From positions 186,001-250,000 of the forward strand of contig JADKIQ010000007.1 in NCBI GenBank assembly GCA_016721245.1: a stretch of DNA of 64,000 nt. The letters are read 5' to 3'. The position numbers were made by a program, and so were the translations under genes. Under the pieces are notes generated by a model. It saw nothing but the letters and a program-made list of their open reading frames with translations, searched no databases and was not told where the DNA came from. This document shows, piece after piece, positions 34,891 through 44,205 of the stretch (positions are counted from its first letter, which is position 1; each line of letters starts with the position of its first letter). This DNA comes from Sphingobacteriales bacterium (lineage in GTDB: Bacteria; Bacteroidota; Bacteroidia; Chitinophagales; JADIYW01).

Positions 34891-36030
34891 TTACTTGCAA
34901 TCTCCTTTCTCTTTTATCATTTTGTAAAACGCCTCATATTGAGGAAGAATATTGCTGATATTGAAATGCTGTGCCTGTGCAAATGCATTCTTCTTAAACT
35001 GTGCCAGTTTCTCTTCATCCTGTAATAATTCCAATGATCTGGCGGCCATTCCTTCTACATCTCCCACATTTAACAAATAACCCGTTACCCCTTCGATATT
35101 GACCTCCGGAATACCGCCGGCATTACTGGATACTACCGGCACTTCACAAGCCATGGCTTCGAGTGCCGCCAGACCAAAACTTTCCGTTTCGGACGGCATT
35201 AGAAATACATCTGCAATCGCTAAGAGTTCTTCCACTGCTTCCTGTTTCCCGAGAAAACGTACATCCATCTGCGTACACAAACTGCGCGCCAACACCTCCG
35301 CATTCTGACGTTCCGGTCCGTCTCCAATCATCAGTAATTTAGATGGAATTTGAGAAGAAACTTTGCAAAATATCTGAATCACATCTTCCACTCTTTTTAC
35401 TTTTCTAAAGTTAGAAGTATGTACCAATATCTTTTCTCCGTTCGGTGCAATGGCTTTTTTGAAATGGTCTTTATTCGTTTTTTTAAACCTGGAAAAATCT
35501 ATGAAATTCGGAATGACTTCTATCTCATTCTTGATGGCAAAATGGGCAAAGGTATCTTGTTTCAAACTTTCTGAAACGGCTGTCACACCGCAGGACTGAT
35601 TAATAGAATAGGTCACCACGGGTTCATATGTCGGGTCTTTACCAACCAGCGTAATATCGGTACCGTGCAGGGTGGTGATTACCGGAATGTCTATACCTTT
35701 CTGCAATAAAATCTGTCGCGCCATATATGCTGCCGATGCATGCGGAATGGCATAGTGCACATGAAAAATATCCAACTTTGCATTGATAGCTACATCCACC
35801 AGTTTACTGGCCAATGCGGTTTCGTAAGGTGCATAATCAAACAAGGGATAATCGTTCAAACGCACTTCATGAAAGAAAATATTTTCATTAAAGGTGTCTA
35901 ATAAACGTGCGGGTTCTTTATACGTGATAAAATGTACATTATGTCCTTTTTGTGCCAATCCTTTTCCTAATTCGGTAGCAATAACGCCACTTCCACCAAA
36001 GGTTGGGTAACAAACAATTCCAATATTCAT
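34891..36030 (-). CDS. bshA: N-acetyl-alpha-D-glucosaminyl L-malate synthase BshA
   Basis: BshA is the first enzyme of bacillithiol synthesis, joining GlcNAc from UDP-GlcNAc to L-malate. The 379-residue GT4-type glycosyltransferase opens with IGIVCYPTFGGSGVIATELGKGLA, typical of BshA, and has HVHYAIPHASAAYMARQIL, VTTLHGTDITLVG, VIPNFIDFSRF and the nucleotide-sugar-binding C-terminal block MPSETESFGLAALEAMACEVPVV with SSNAGGIPEV. It converges on the CREST-like gene with no gap. No other bsh genes are in the window. Confidence 0.9.
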   Translation of the reverse strand: MNIGIVCYPTFGGSGVIATELGKGLAQKGHNVHFITYKEPARLLDTFNENIFFHEVRLNDYPLFDYAPYETALASKLVDVAINAKLDIFHVHYAIPHASAAYMARQILLQKGIDIPVITTLHGTDITLVGKDPTYEPVVTYSINQSCGVTAVSESLKQDTFAHFAIKNEIEVIPNFIDFSRFKKTNKDHFKKAIAPNGEKILVHTSNFRKVKRVEDVIQIFCKVSSQIPSKLLMIGDGPERQNAEVLARSLCTQMDVRFLGKQEAVEELLAIADVFLMPSETESFGLAALEAMACEVPVVSSNAGGIPEVNIEGVTGYLLNVGDVEGMAARSLELLQDEEKLAQFKKNAFAQAQHFNISNILPQYEAFYKMIKEKGDCK

Positions 36031-36096
36031 AGCTTAATTATTCAGATGTACAAAGATAACAGAAATGTGCTGAATAGGTTTTGTAAAATTGTGATG

Positions 36097-37563
36097 CTAT
36101 TTCAATTGCTCATTCATTTTCAGACCGCACTCTAAAAACGAAATGTAGTTTTCTTTGCTTTTAGAGAAATCATAGGCTACCGGCTGATTGAGTAATTGTT
36201 CCTTTGTGTTAATCAGGATATATTGTGGTTGTGAATTGGTCTTAAAATATTTCGCCTGAAAATCGCTCCATTTTTGTCCTACCGTTTTTACTTCGCGTTC
36301 CTGTCCTGTTGCATTTGATGTGTACCATTCATTTTCAGGCAAGGCTTTTCTGTCATCCACATACAATGAAATGACCACGTAATCTTTTAAACGCTCTGTT
36401 ACCTTTTCATCCGACCACACATTGTCTTCTATCTTTCTGCAGTTGACACAGCCAAACCCTGTAAAATCTATCAAGACAGGCATATTGTGTTCTTTTGCGT
36501 AGGTTAAACCTTCTTTATAATCTTTAAAATGCTTGAATGTTTCTTCATTCTTTGCCTTAAAATTATATGAGGTCGGCGGTATAAGTCCGCTGAATAATTT
36601 CACCGGTTTATAGTTAATTAATGCATACACTAAATAAATAGTAAACAGTAAGGTTGCAACGCCGATTACTTTTACAAAACTGCTCGGTTTGTTTTTGAAT
36701 AAAACTCCTAAACAATACAATGCCATTGCACTGAAAATTAATATCCAGATGATCATGAAAGGTTCGAACCGAAGTACGCCCCAGTTCATCGTCATATCTA
36801 CCGTAGATAAAAACTTAAACGCCAATGCCAGTTCTACAAATCCTAAAATCATTTTCACGGTATTCATCCAGCCTCCTGATTTTGGCAGTGATTTCAGCCA
36901 TTGCGGAAATAAAGCAAATAATGTAAACGGCAATGCCAATGCCAAACCGAAGCCAAACATGCCTAATGCCGGTTTGATAGGAATATGATTAAAAAGTGTT
37001 GGTCCGCCACCAGTAGCCGCTTCCACCAGTAAAGTTCCAATAATTGGACCTGTACAGGAAAAAGAAACCAGGGCGAGTGTAAACGCCATAAAAAACAATC
37101 CTATATACCCGCCTCTGCTGGAAAGACTGTCTGTCTTATTTGCCCATGAAGCCGGTAAAGTGATTTCGTAAAACCCGAAGAACGAAATAGCGAATGCCAC
37201 AAACACCACAAAAAACAACAGGTTGAACCAGATATTGGTACTCATCGCATTGAGTGCATCGGAACCGAAAACACCGGTAATTAATAAACCCAAAAGCACG
37301 TATATAAGTATGATGGAAGCACCGTATAACAATGCTTTTCGTATACCTTCATTTCTGTCTTTTCCGCCTTTTGTGAAAAAACTAACCGTGAGCGGAACCA
37401 TAGGAAATACACAAGGCGTGAGCAAGGCAACCAAACCTCCTAAAAATCCTAAGAGGAAAACCAGCCAGTAGCTTTTATCTTTTGTTTCCGCATTGACGCT
37501 GCAGGCATTTTTTGCCGTTGACCAGTCAAATTTGATGATTGAGTTATTGGATGTTTGAATTAC
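36097..37563 (-). CDS. dsbD: Thiol:disulfide interchange protein DsbD, membrane and thioredoxin part (frame-broken gene)
   Basis: DsbD carries electrons from cytoplasmic thioredoxin to periplasmic thiol proteins. This piece holds the transmembrane part with the redox-active motif LVALLTPCVFPMVPLTV and its partner LVSFSCTGPIIGTLL, about eight helices, and a C-terminal thioredoxin-like domain (PVLIDFTGFGCVNCRKIEDNVW) with the CxxC motif. The frame is open up to 37563, but the first legal start is a TTG at 37434, which would cut the first helix. Joined with 37560-38138 by removing one 8-bp copy (37556-37571) it gives a normal protein of 677 residues. Confidence 0.88.
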   Translation of the reverse strand, partial: VIQTSNNSIIKFDWSTAKNACSVNAETKDKSYWLVFLLGFLGGLVALLTPCVFPMVPLTVSFFTKGGKDRNEGIRKALLYGASIILIYVLLGLLITGVFGSDALNAMSTNIWFNLLFFVVFVAFAISFFGFYEITLPASWANKTDSLSSRGGYIGLFFMAFTLALVSFSCTGPIIGTLLVEAATGGGPTLFNHIPIKPALGMFGFGLALALPFTLFALFPQWLKSLPKSGGWMNTVKMILGFVELALAFKFLSTVDMTMNWGVLRFEPFMIIWILIFSAMALYCLGVLFKNKPSSFVKVIGVATLLFTIYLVYALINYKPVKLFSGLIPPTSYNFKAKNEETFKHFKDYKEGLTYAKEHNMPVLIDFTGFGCVNCRKIEDNVWSDEKVTERLKDYVVISLYVDDRKALPENEWYTSNATGQEREVKTVGQKWSDFQAKYFKTNSQPQYILINTKEQLLNQPVAYDFSKSKENYISFLECGLKMNEQLK

Positions 37564-37571
37564 TGAATTAC
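37532..37571 (-). repeat. 8-bp tandem repeat tract with exact duplication in dsbD
   Basis: On the minus strand GTAATTCA is present twice in perfect tandem (37571-37564 and 37563-37556), followed by three looser units ending in TCCA, CTCA and TCAA. The second exact copy shifts the dsbD frame and creates the TAA at 37562-37560. With one copy the frame reads SVIQTSNNS through the junction. Confidence 0.7.
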
Positions 37572-38138
37572 GGAAGTATCACTAGTTGATGTCGTTAAAT
37601 TTTTTGTGGAATCTTGAATCTTGGTTCCTGAATCTTGAATCTTTGTTCCATCAAACGCAATAGCAAATTTCTCAGGACCAAACGGCATACAACCTACTTC
37701 ATCTTTACAAACCTGTCCGTCAAATTCTCCTTTTAAAATTGCTTTTGGATTTTTTAGTTTTACTTTCTGGATAAAGGTAGCGTCCCCGTCAAACGAAGTA
37801 ACATCTACACCGAATAAATCATCGAATTTGGTGTGCTTTTTTCCCGCTTCTTCCACTTTGCCAACTAATTCAATGTCTTTGTTTTTTTCAAAACGAAATT
37901 GAGTGGGCAATGGTCCACCTTCTTTGGTAAACTGAGAATACGTATGCCAGTCATCTTCCAGCGAGCAGATAAATTTTACCTTAAACTCTGTTTCAGAAAT
38001 TTTTTCCACTTCGCTCTTCCAGGTAAGGTGGCTTTCAAACTGGGCATTTGCAATGCAAGTAGAAAGTAATAAGTACAAAGAACAAAAAATGAGAATTTTT
38101 CTTTTGAAATTAACTATTGACCATTGACTATTAAGCAT
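37560..38138 (-). CDS. dsbD: DsbD N-terminal periplasmic domain (frame-broken gene)
   Basis: The 192-residue piece has a signal peptide (CIANAQ) and the immunoglobulin-like N-terminal DsbD domain (FESHLTWKSEVEKISETEFK ... DDWHTYSQFTKEGGPLPTQF ... FDGQVCKDEVGCMPFGPEKF), including the Cys pair CKDEVGC. After it comes a repeat-derived linker (GTKIQDSGTKIQDS, encoded by heptamers at 37609-37650) and a premature TAA. The first codons (LNSQWSIVN) also come from a heptamer tract, so the true start lies within it; no other ATG exists. It begins six bases after purQ. Confidence 0.8.
   Translation of the reverse strand: MLNSQWSIVNFKRKILIFCSLYLLLSTCIANAQFESHLTWKSEVEKISETEFKVKFICSLEDDWHTYSQFTKEGGPLPTQFRFEKNKDIELVGKVEEAGKKHTKFDDLFGVDVTSFDGDATFIQKVKLKNPKAILKGEFDGQVCKDEVGCMPFGPEKFAIAFDGTKIQDSGTKIQDSTKNLTTSTSDTSVIQ
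37609..37650. repeat. Heptamer tandem array in the dsbD linker
   Basis: Six 7-bp units: GAATCTT twice, GGTTCCT, GAATCTT twice, and TGTTCCA on the plus strand. It is translated on the minus strand as the twofold GTKIQDS. Confidence 0.7.
38114..38134. repeat. Heptamer tract at the purQ-dsbD junction
   Basis: Three 7-bp units, CTATTGA, CCATTGA and CTATTAA. On the minus strand they give NSQWSIVN at the N-terminus of the dsbD frame. Confidence 0.55.
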
Positions 38139-38144
38139 AGATTT

Positions 38145-38846
38145 TTACGCATTTACCAAATTCAACAGCGACTCGAATAATTTTCTGCCATCTGTATTTC
38201 CCAGCACTTCTTCTGATGAACGTTCCGGATGCGGCATCATACCAAAAACATTTCTGCCTGCATTGCAGATGCCTGCAATATTTTCTATAGAACCGTTCGG
38301 ATTGGATGCATCATTTATATTGCCTTCCGCATCACAGTATTTAAACAAAATCTGGTCGTTTTGTTTCAACGACTGCATTGTTTTTTCGTCTGCATAATAT
38401 CTGCCTTCGCCGTGTGCAATCGGAATATTCAACACTTCATTTACATCCAGATTTCTGGTAATGGCACTGTTGCTGGTTTGCGGAAGCAGATATTGATTCT
38501 GACAGATAAATTTCTGATGATCGTTCATCAATAAGGCACCCGGCAGCAAATGACTTTCGCACAAGACCTGAAATCCGTTGCAGATACCGAACACATAGCC
38601 TCCGTTATTGGCATGTTCTATCACTTTTTCCATGACAGGCGAAAAGCGCGCAATAGCGCCGCAGCGCAAGTAATCGCCGTAAGAAAATCCTCCGGGAATC
38701 ATGATGCAATCCTCGGTTGTCAAATCCTGCAATGTGGTATCTTTATGCCACAGAATACGCGTCTCGCATTGCATTACCTCACGACAAACATGGATAATAT
38801 CCTGATCGCAATTGGAGCCCGGAAAAATAACAACACCAAATTTCAT
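38145..38846 (-). CDS. purQ: Phosphoribosylformylglycinamidine synthase, glutaminase subunit
   Basis: PurQ supplies ammonia from glutamine to PurL in purine synthesis. The 233-residue protein is a class I glutamine amidotransferase: FGVVIFPGSNCDQDI at the N-terminus, MIPGGFSYGDYLRCGAIA, the nucleophile block VFGICNGFQVLCESHLLPGAL, and the His/Glu pair in GMMPHPERSSEE near the C-terminus. A separate PurQ implies a small-type PurL, not in the window. The gene is followed directly by dsbD. Confidence 0.93.
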   Translation of the reverse strand: MKFGVVIFPGSNCDQDIIHVCREVMQCETRILWHKDTTLQDLTTEDCIMIPGGFSYGDYLRCGAIARFSPVMEKVIEHANNGGYVFGICNGFQVLCESHLLPGALLMNDHQKFICQNQYLLPQTSNSAITRNLDVNEVLNIPIAHGEGRYYADEKTMQSLKQNDQILFKYCDAEGNINDASNPNGSIENIAGICNAGRNVFGMMPHPERSSEEVLGNTDGRKLFESLLNLVNA

Positions 38847-38902
38847 ATTTACATTATTTAGCAGTGAGTACTGAATATCAGATATTACTTATCAGTACGA
38901 AA

Positions 38903-39877
38903 TTATTTAAATATCCTTACAATATTTGTAACAAAGATTACAATTACAAAGATAGCATTCAGTATTTCGCCGAAGCGCTTTTTACGAATTCTTAACATAA
39001 ACAATGACAGGAAAATACTGACCGGAATAAACAGCAAAGCAAAAACGGTTTCATCCAGATGGCCGCTGAGCAGAATAACAAGCACCATTCCCACAAAATA
39101 GAAAATCAGCATATTCAGGTTTTTTCTTCTTTTAAATCCAGTGGAATACATAATACCACGCATGCTGATAAACGAAAATAGCAAATACACCCCTGTTAAA
39201 AGCAGATTGATAAAATCAGGTATACTTTTATATATTGTTTGAAAATGAAAAGGCACCATGGAAAATGCGCTGATATTTATGAATAGATCAGCTATGTAAC
39301 TAACAGAGAGCAACAGATAAAATGGAAACAGAATTCCAAATAAAAGCATGAGGTATTCATTAAACCGGAATGGTTTTATTGCGTACAGAATCAGAAACAA
39401 AAATGGTACGAACAGCAGAAAATTTAAATTAATGACACATAAAACGCCTCCCAACACACCTGCATTAAAACATTCCAGTTTGGTGCTTTCCTTTACGGTA
39501 ACGATTAAAAAGGTTTGAAACAGCAGCAACAAGATAAATCCGATAAGTAAATAAATACTCAACTCATTGAACTGTGGTATCAATGACGTAACAAGCGTAA
39601 AATAAAGCGCAGGAATCATGCTGCTGCCTTCGTGATAATCAGCCTTATAAAATAAATAATTAAACCAGATAGCTTGTGATATCAGACATATTTGTGCCAG
39701 TAAAAAATTAAGCAGAAAACTTCCGGAAAGCAACAACCCTACAGAACCCCATAAATTATGGACATCCGAAACCGGTATTATTTTTGACGCAATTAAGAAC
39801 GGTATCTTAACTGCAACAAACAGGAAAATAAAGGCGAGTACGGTAGGCGGTTGTTGAGATTTAAAATAAGAAAGCAT
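38903..39877 (-). CDS. Polytopic membrane protein (DUF6427-like)
   Basis: The 324-residue protein has about nine hydrophobic helices and begins MLSYFKSQQPPTVLAFIFLF, as in the Bacteroidota-specific family now called DUF6427, often found near purine or cell-division genes. I know no function for it. The family name is given from memory of the pattern and is moderately sure. It lies between the 507-residue secreted protein gene and purQ, on the same strand as both. Confidence 0.6.
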   Translation of the reverse strand: MLSYFKSQQPPTVLAFIFLFVAVKIPFLIASKIIPVSDVHNLWGSVGLLLSGSFLLNFLLAQICLISQAIWFNYLFYKADYHEGSSMIPALYFTLVTSLIPQFNELSIYLLIGFILLLLFQTFLIVTVKESTKLECFNAGVLGGVLCVINLNFLLFVPFLFLILYAIKPFRFNEYLMLLFGILFPFYLLLSVSYIADLFINISAFSMVPFHFQTIYKSIPDFINLLLTGVYLLFSFISMRGIMYSTGFKRRKNLNMLIFYFVGMVLVILLSGHLDETVFALLFIPVSIFLSLFMLRIRKKRFGEILNAIFVIVIFVTNIVRIFK

Positions 39878-39901
39878 ATGTCTTACACCTACGATTTACG
39901 T

Positions 39902-41401
39902 TTAATACTGAAACAATACAAATTGAATACTTCGTTTTTGTTCACTTGGAATTATAATGGAATGTCCGTCTAATTGCTTTGCTTTTAAGGGCACCATGAC
40001 CAGGTTTTGTTTTTCACTATTCATCATGCTCTGGCGTTTGGTCAATCCGTTCGGATTTACATTATACTCTACAAAATTACCATTGCTGTAAAAATCCTCA
40101 TTATATAAAAACTTCAGGACATTATTGGCTTCAAAAAAAGCAAAAGAAGAATAATAGCCATCATCATTTTCAGATACCTGAGATTTAGGCATATTCGTCT
40201 GCCAGTCCAGCGTTCCATCTGTGTTAATCGAAAAAACGCCAATATCATAATAGTGATTCTGGTCAATATATCTTACAGACGGCGTATAAGGCACAGCATT
40301 GTAATAACCGAAATTATTAGTTGCCATTCGTTCTGCCTTTGTAAATTTATATTCGCCTTCCGTAATCAGCAAGAACCCTCCGTCGCTGCGTGGAATAATA
40401 CGTTTGGGCTTTACCAGACTCGCTTTATCCTGCCATGTTTTAAACTCATTCGTCTGCGACTTTTGTAGTATCTCATCGCTAAAAGGCATTTTAGTACTCA
40501 GCAACACTGTATTTGTCCTGAAATCAATTATCTGATAAAAAAGTCCGATATCACTTTTGTTTTTGCTGTTCTTATATGCTGCTGCGATATAGGCAACATC
40601 TCTTTGAGTACTCACTTCCGTAATCAGATTTTTAAATACATAATCGGGATTTTGTAAAACATTTTCTCCGATAGTATTGGTACTTCTGTTGAATGTCAGT
40701 GTGGTATATCTGTCGTAATTATAATCACCATCATTATTGTCATTACCAATAATTGCAATTACATTTCCCTGATTATTGATTTTAATGGATTTTAAAGAAG
40801 CGTTATTAAGATCCGGCGCTGAAAACAGATTTCTGTTTAAAATTCTTATAGAGTCGCTTAAGATTGTAAATCTTACAAAGTAAGATGCCTTTGTTTTCAG
40901 CATACTAAAAGTCAGTATTTTAGATTTGTCAGGTGATGTTTTCACATAAAACGCCTTCCCTTTCCCGATACTCATCTGTGGAATGGAGTCCAGCAAAATA
41001 GTTTCATTCGGTATCGTGAGTTTTTCATCTAAAATTTTCAGTTTGAAATACTGGTAGTTTTCGCCGTTGGTGGTATAAAAAACAAGAATTTTGTTTTGCA
41101 GTAAAATAAAACTTTCCAACGTAGCGGCCTTTCCTTTGAATGGCAGATCCCTTCTGTTTGCAATTCTTAATTTATCATCATACGTAACGAGCTCACTTTC
41201 GTTATTGCCAAAATAATGCACTACAATTCCTAAATCATTTTTTCCAATAATTTCATAATCCGAAAACCGGCTCGCTACTTTATCGGGAAAGGATTTGGTG
41301 ATGGTTTGTGCAAATGAGGAATTAGCCGAACATACTGTCAATGTAACGATGAAAAAACAAACGCATAATACAAGCTGATGCCTGATTGCTTTAGTCTTCA
41401 T
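39902..41401 (-). CDS. Secreted hypothetical protein, probably beta-propeller-like
   Basis: The product of about 499 residues has a signal peptide (ANSSFAQ) and then repeated beta-rich segments with alternating hydrophobic residues (VVHYFGNNESELVTYDDKL, YVKTSPDKSKILTFSML, IKINNQGNVIAIIGND, GVFSINTDGTLDWQTNM), suggesting a blade-like fold; no family is recognised. The ATG at 41401 is preferred; an ATG at 41425 adds MKQFSNEI, which is translation of a 16-bp dispersed repeat. It lies 37 bases after the ABC permease gene and may belong to that operon. Confidence 0.55.
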   Translation of the reverse strand: MKTKAIRHQLVLCVCFFIVTLTVCSANSSFAQTITKSFPDKVASRFSDYEIIGKNDLGIVVHYFGNNESELVTYDDKLRIANRRDLPFKGKAATLESFILLQNKILVFYTTNGENYQYFKLKILDEKLTIPNETILLDSIPQMSIGKGKAFYVKTSPDKSKILTFSMLKTKASYFVRFTILSDSIRILNRNLFSAPDLNNASLKSIKINNQGNVIAIIGNDNNDGDYNYDRYTTLTFNRSTNTIGENVLQNPDYVFKNLITEVSTQRDVAYIAAAYKNSKNKSDIGLFYQIIDFRTNTVLLSTKMPFSDEILQKSQTNEFKTWQDKASLVKPKRIIPRSDGGFLLITEGEYKFTKAERMATNNFGYYNAVPYTPSVRYIDQNHYYDIGVFSINTDGTLDWQTNMPKSQVSENDDGYYSSFAFFEANNVLKFLYNEDFYSNGNFVEYNVNPNGLTKRQSMMNSEKQNLVMVPLKAKQLDGHSIIIPSEQKRSIQFVLFQY

Positions 41402-41403
41402 TA

Positions 41404-41435
41404 TTTCATTGCTAAATTGTTTCATTACTGAATTA
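41404..41435. repeat. Two degenerate 16-bp tandem units
   Basis: TTTCATTGCTAAATTG is followed directly by TTTCATTACTGAATTA. The reverse complement (TTCAGTAATGAAA, TTTAGCAATGAAA) resembles the units at 4622-4653. It lies across the first codons of the longer reading of the 39902 gene. Confidence 0.5.
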
Positions 41436-41438
41436 ATT

Positions 41439-42719
41439 TTATTTCTTCTGTCTCGGATCTAAAGCATCTGTCAATCCTTCTCCTATAAGGTTAAACAAGG
41501 TTACCGTCAAAAAGATGGCGATACCAGGGAAAATAGCCACCCACATCTGTGATTTACTGCCCTGTGCTTTTGCCAAAATTTTGCCCCACGTTACCACTTC
41601 TGCCGGCACACCAATTCCCAAAAACGACAAGCTCGATTCAATTAAGATAGCCGCTGCTATGCCAAATGCTACCGTAATCAATACCGGCGCAATAGCGTTT
41701 GGAATGGCATGTTTAAATAAAATCCTCCATCTGGAATAACCTAATGCTTCTGATGCTTCTATATATTCCAAACTTCTTACTTTCAGTAATTCTGCACGAA
41801 TAAACCGTGCAATTTCCGTCCAGGATGTAAGTCCTATTATCACCATAATCAATACAATACCCGGTTTTGAAATAGCAATCACTGCTATTATTAAAAATAA
41901 ACGCGGAATCGATACTAATATTTCAATCATACGCTGTACAATAATATCGACAGGAATATTGACCTTGGTTTTGAAAAACGGAATTACCTTCAGCACAAAA
42001 CCCAACAGATATCCTGCAAACAATGCTCCGATGAAAATCAGTAAACTCAGCAGCAACTCGCCCAAGAATTTTATGATAGATTCACCGATGGCATCACTTA
42101 AGGTATAGCTGCGTGTCATAAAGGCATAAAACCATCCGAGAAAAAAGAAGATAATACTCATAATTACACTAGCCCGTGAAATTTGAATTTTATTGTCTCC
42201 GAAAAATCCCGCAATGGCACCTAATAATATTCCAATAAAAGAGGCTATGGACATGGAAATGATTCCAACGATAAAGGCAATACGCGTTCCGTGAATCAGA
42301 CCAGCCGTAATATCTCTGCCGATATCATCCGTACCAAACCAGTGTCTCCAGCGGGTAGATGCTACGTTTTGCTTACCAAAGGGAGAAACAAAACCCGAGT
42401 TAAAAAAATCCTGATTGGTAGTAGAATATGGAATCGGCGCTCTCAGACATTTATCAAACTTCGCGTCAATCCAGTTGATGTTTAATAAATCTTTCGGCCA
42501 TTTTGCCAGCCCTAAACTCACACCGTAATCCCTGAAAATAGGAAAATAGGTATTGCCTTTGTATTCACAGTAAATCGGTTTTTCGTTGGCTATAAAATCA
42601 GCAAACAAGGCTATCATCGCCATAAAAATTATAACATACATGGAGTACAATGCCCGCTTATTGCTGCTGAATTGTCTTTTTACGTACGACCAGTAATCCT
42701 GTTTTATTTCTTCTGCCAT
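41439..42719 (-). CDS. Peptide-type ABC transporter permease, OppC/DppC-like with extra helices
   Basis: The 426-residue permease has the OppC pattern: a first helix (about 24-44), a long extracytoplasmic region with the conserved WRHWFGTDDIGRDITAGLIHGTRIA, further helices, the EAA loop YIEASEALGYSRWRILFKHAIPNAIAPV (cytoplasmic coupling helix) and the ending GEGLTDALDPRQ. It is longer than usual (about 300): an extra stretch of about 75 residues with two more predicted helices lies between GAIAGFFGDN and PVDIIVQRMIEILVSIP. It pairs with 42734. No ATPase gene is next to it. Confidence 0.85.
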   Translation of the reverse strand: MAEEIKQDYWSYVKRQFSSNKRALYSMYVIIFMAMIALFADFIANEKPIYCEYKGNTYFPIFRDYGVSLGLAKWPKDLLNINWIDAKFDKCLRAPIPYSTTNQDFFNSGFVSPFGKQNVASTRWRHWFGTDDIGRDITAGLIHGTRIAFIVGIISMSIASFIGILLGAIAGFFGDNKIQISRASVIMSIIFFFLGWFYAFMTRSYTLSDAIGESIIKFLGELLLSLLIFIGALFAGYLLGFVLKVIPFFKTKVNIPVDIIVQRMIEILVSIPRLFLIIAVIAISKPGIVLIMVIIGLTSWTEIARFIRAELLKVRSLEYIEASEALGYSRWRILFKHAIPNAIAPVLITVAFGIAAAILIESSLSFLGIGVPAEVVTWGKILAKAQGSKSQMWVAIFPGIAIFLTVTLFNLIGEGLTDALDPRQKK

Positions 42720-42733
42720 AGCTGCTGTTTCTT

Positions 42734-44164
42734 CTATTTTTTATTGTATGATATTCTCGGATCCACCACTGCATATAAAATATCTGCCACTAAATATCCC
42801 ACCATCGTAAGGATGGCAGAAAACATAACGATGGTATAAATCATTGGATAATTTCTTGCAGAAATAGCCTCTATGGCCGTTTTTCCCATACCGGGAATAG
42901 AAAATTTATTTTCTATAATGATAGCTCCACTGATGACCAACGGAAATACATTTGCAAACAAGGTAATAATTGGCAATAGGGAATTCTTAAATGCATGTTT
43001 CCACAATACATTTTTTTCATCTAATCCTTTTGCACGCGCAGTTCTGATATAATCCTGAGAAAGCGTGTTGATCATAGCTCCGCGCATCTGACGATATAAA
43101 AATGCCAAGCCTCCGTAGGTAAAACAAACCATAGGTAATATCAAATGATAAAATCTTGTCCAGAAGACTGTCAGGAAACTATCCGAATCAGAAATTTCTC
43201 CGACACCATACGCAGGAAACCAACTGAGGAAATCACCTCCTCCTAAAAACATAATCAGCAAAGTGGCTACCCAGAATACCGGCAATGAATACAGCATAAA
43301 CAAGGTGGTAGACATAACTTTATCGCTGGTACTGTCTTTCTTTGCTGCGGCCTTAATCCCTAAGGGAATCGCAATTAAATAGGTTAAAATAATAGAAACT
43401 ATACTCAACATAACCGTCCATCTCACAGCTTCCCAAATAACCTTTTTCACCGGCCGCTGATCCTGATAGGAAATACCGAAATCACCTACCATAAATTTTG
43501 TTATCCATTGATGATATTGATTTTGTGTACCATACCAATGTACTGCCGGAATGTATTTTTTGTAAACGGTTGCTTTGCCTTTTACGCCTTTCTCATAATT
43601 ACCTTCAACAGTTTGGAAGTAAGTCTTTACTTCAGATAAAGATGCTGAAACGTTCAGGTTGGTTGTTATTGAAGCAAAGGATGATTTAATGGCATTATCA
43701 TCGTAATTGATATAAAGTTTCTGTAATTTTTCTTTAATATTGATGAGTGCATCTGCATTTGTTGAATCTTTCTGCACTTTGGCGACCTTAAACTCAAACT
43801 CTTTCAAAGAGTTGTAATAGGTCTGGATTTCAGTCCAGTTGCCATATTTGTCTATAAGTCGTTCTAAATTCTGACGGTGAAATTTTTTAGGGATTTCATG
43901 CAGGTTCTGCGGCACTGCTCTATTCGTAAGGCTGAAATAAAAAATAGGCAAATTCAGCCCTAACTGTTCCCGTTTGTCAATGTAGGCTTTTTCGGATGCC
44001 TGTGCATTGGCAGACGAACCCATTTCACTGTTGGAATTCAGCATCTGCTCTACGGGATCACCCGGCACATTTACACTCAGGTAGAAAGTCACTAACGATA
44101 TAACAAATAACGTCGGAATAAAAATAGCGATACGCTTTACTATATACTTTAACATGCTGTCCAA
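42734..44164 (-). CDS. Peptide-type ABC transporter permease, OppB/DppB-like with large periplasmic insertion
   Basis: The 476-residue permease has the OppB opening (YIVKRIAIFIPTLFVISLVTFYLS, first helix at 10-30, then PGDPVEQML), the conserved GDFGISYQDQRPVKKVIWEA, and the EAA loop YIRTARAKGLDEKNVLWKHAFKNSLLPI. Between helix 1 and helix 2 it carries about 215 residues (31-247), where standard proteins have about 70; the extra, Lys/Glu-rich part (about 80-205) is largely helical. It is probably cotranscribed with the OppC-like gene, 14 bases apart. Confidence 0.87.
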   Translation of the reverse strand: MDSMLKYIVKRIAIFIPTLFVISLVTFYLSVNVPGDPVEQMLNSNSEMGSSANAQASEKAYIDKREQLGLNLPIFYFSLTNRAVPQNLHEIPKKFHRQNLERLIDKYGNWTEIQTYYNSLKEFEFKVAKVQKDSTNADALINIKEKLQKLYINYDDNAIKSSFASITTNLNVSASLSEVKTYFQTVEGNYEKGVKGKATVYKKYIPAVHWYGTQNQYHQWITKFMVGDFGISYQDQRPVKKVIWEAVRWTVMLSIVSIILTYLIAIPLGIKAAAKKDSTSDKVMSTTLFMLYSLPVFWVATLLIMFLGGGDFLSWFPAYGVGEISDSDSFLTVFWTRFYHLILPMVCFTYGGLAFLYRQMRGAMINTLSQDYIRTARAKGLDEKNVLWKHAFKNSLLPIITLFANVFPLVISGAIIIENKFSIPGMGKTAIEAISARNYPMIYTIVMFSAILTMVGYLVADILYAVVDPRISYNKK

Positions 44165-44205
44165 AAATACAATTTTAGTTGGTATTTTTATTCTACAAAA
44201 AACTA

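Noticed and set aside
41402..41425. Start at 41425 for the secreted protein gene
   Set aside because: The added residues (MKQFSNEI) are translation of a 16-bp repeat; the signal peptide starts cleanly at 41401.
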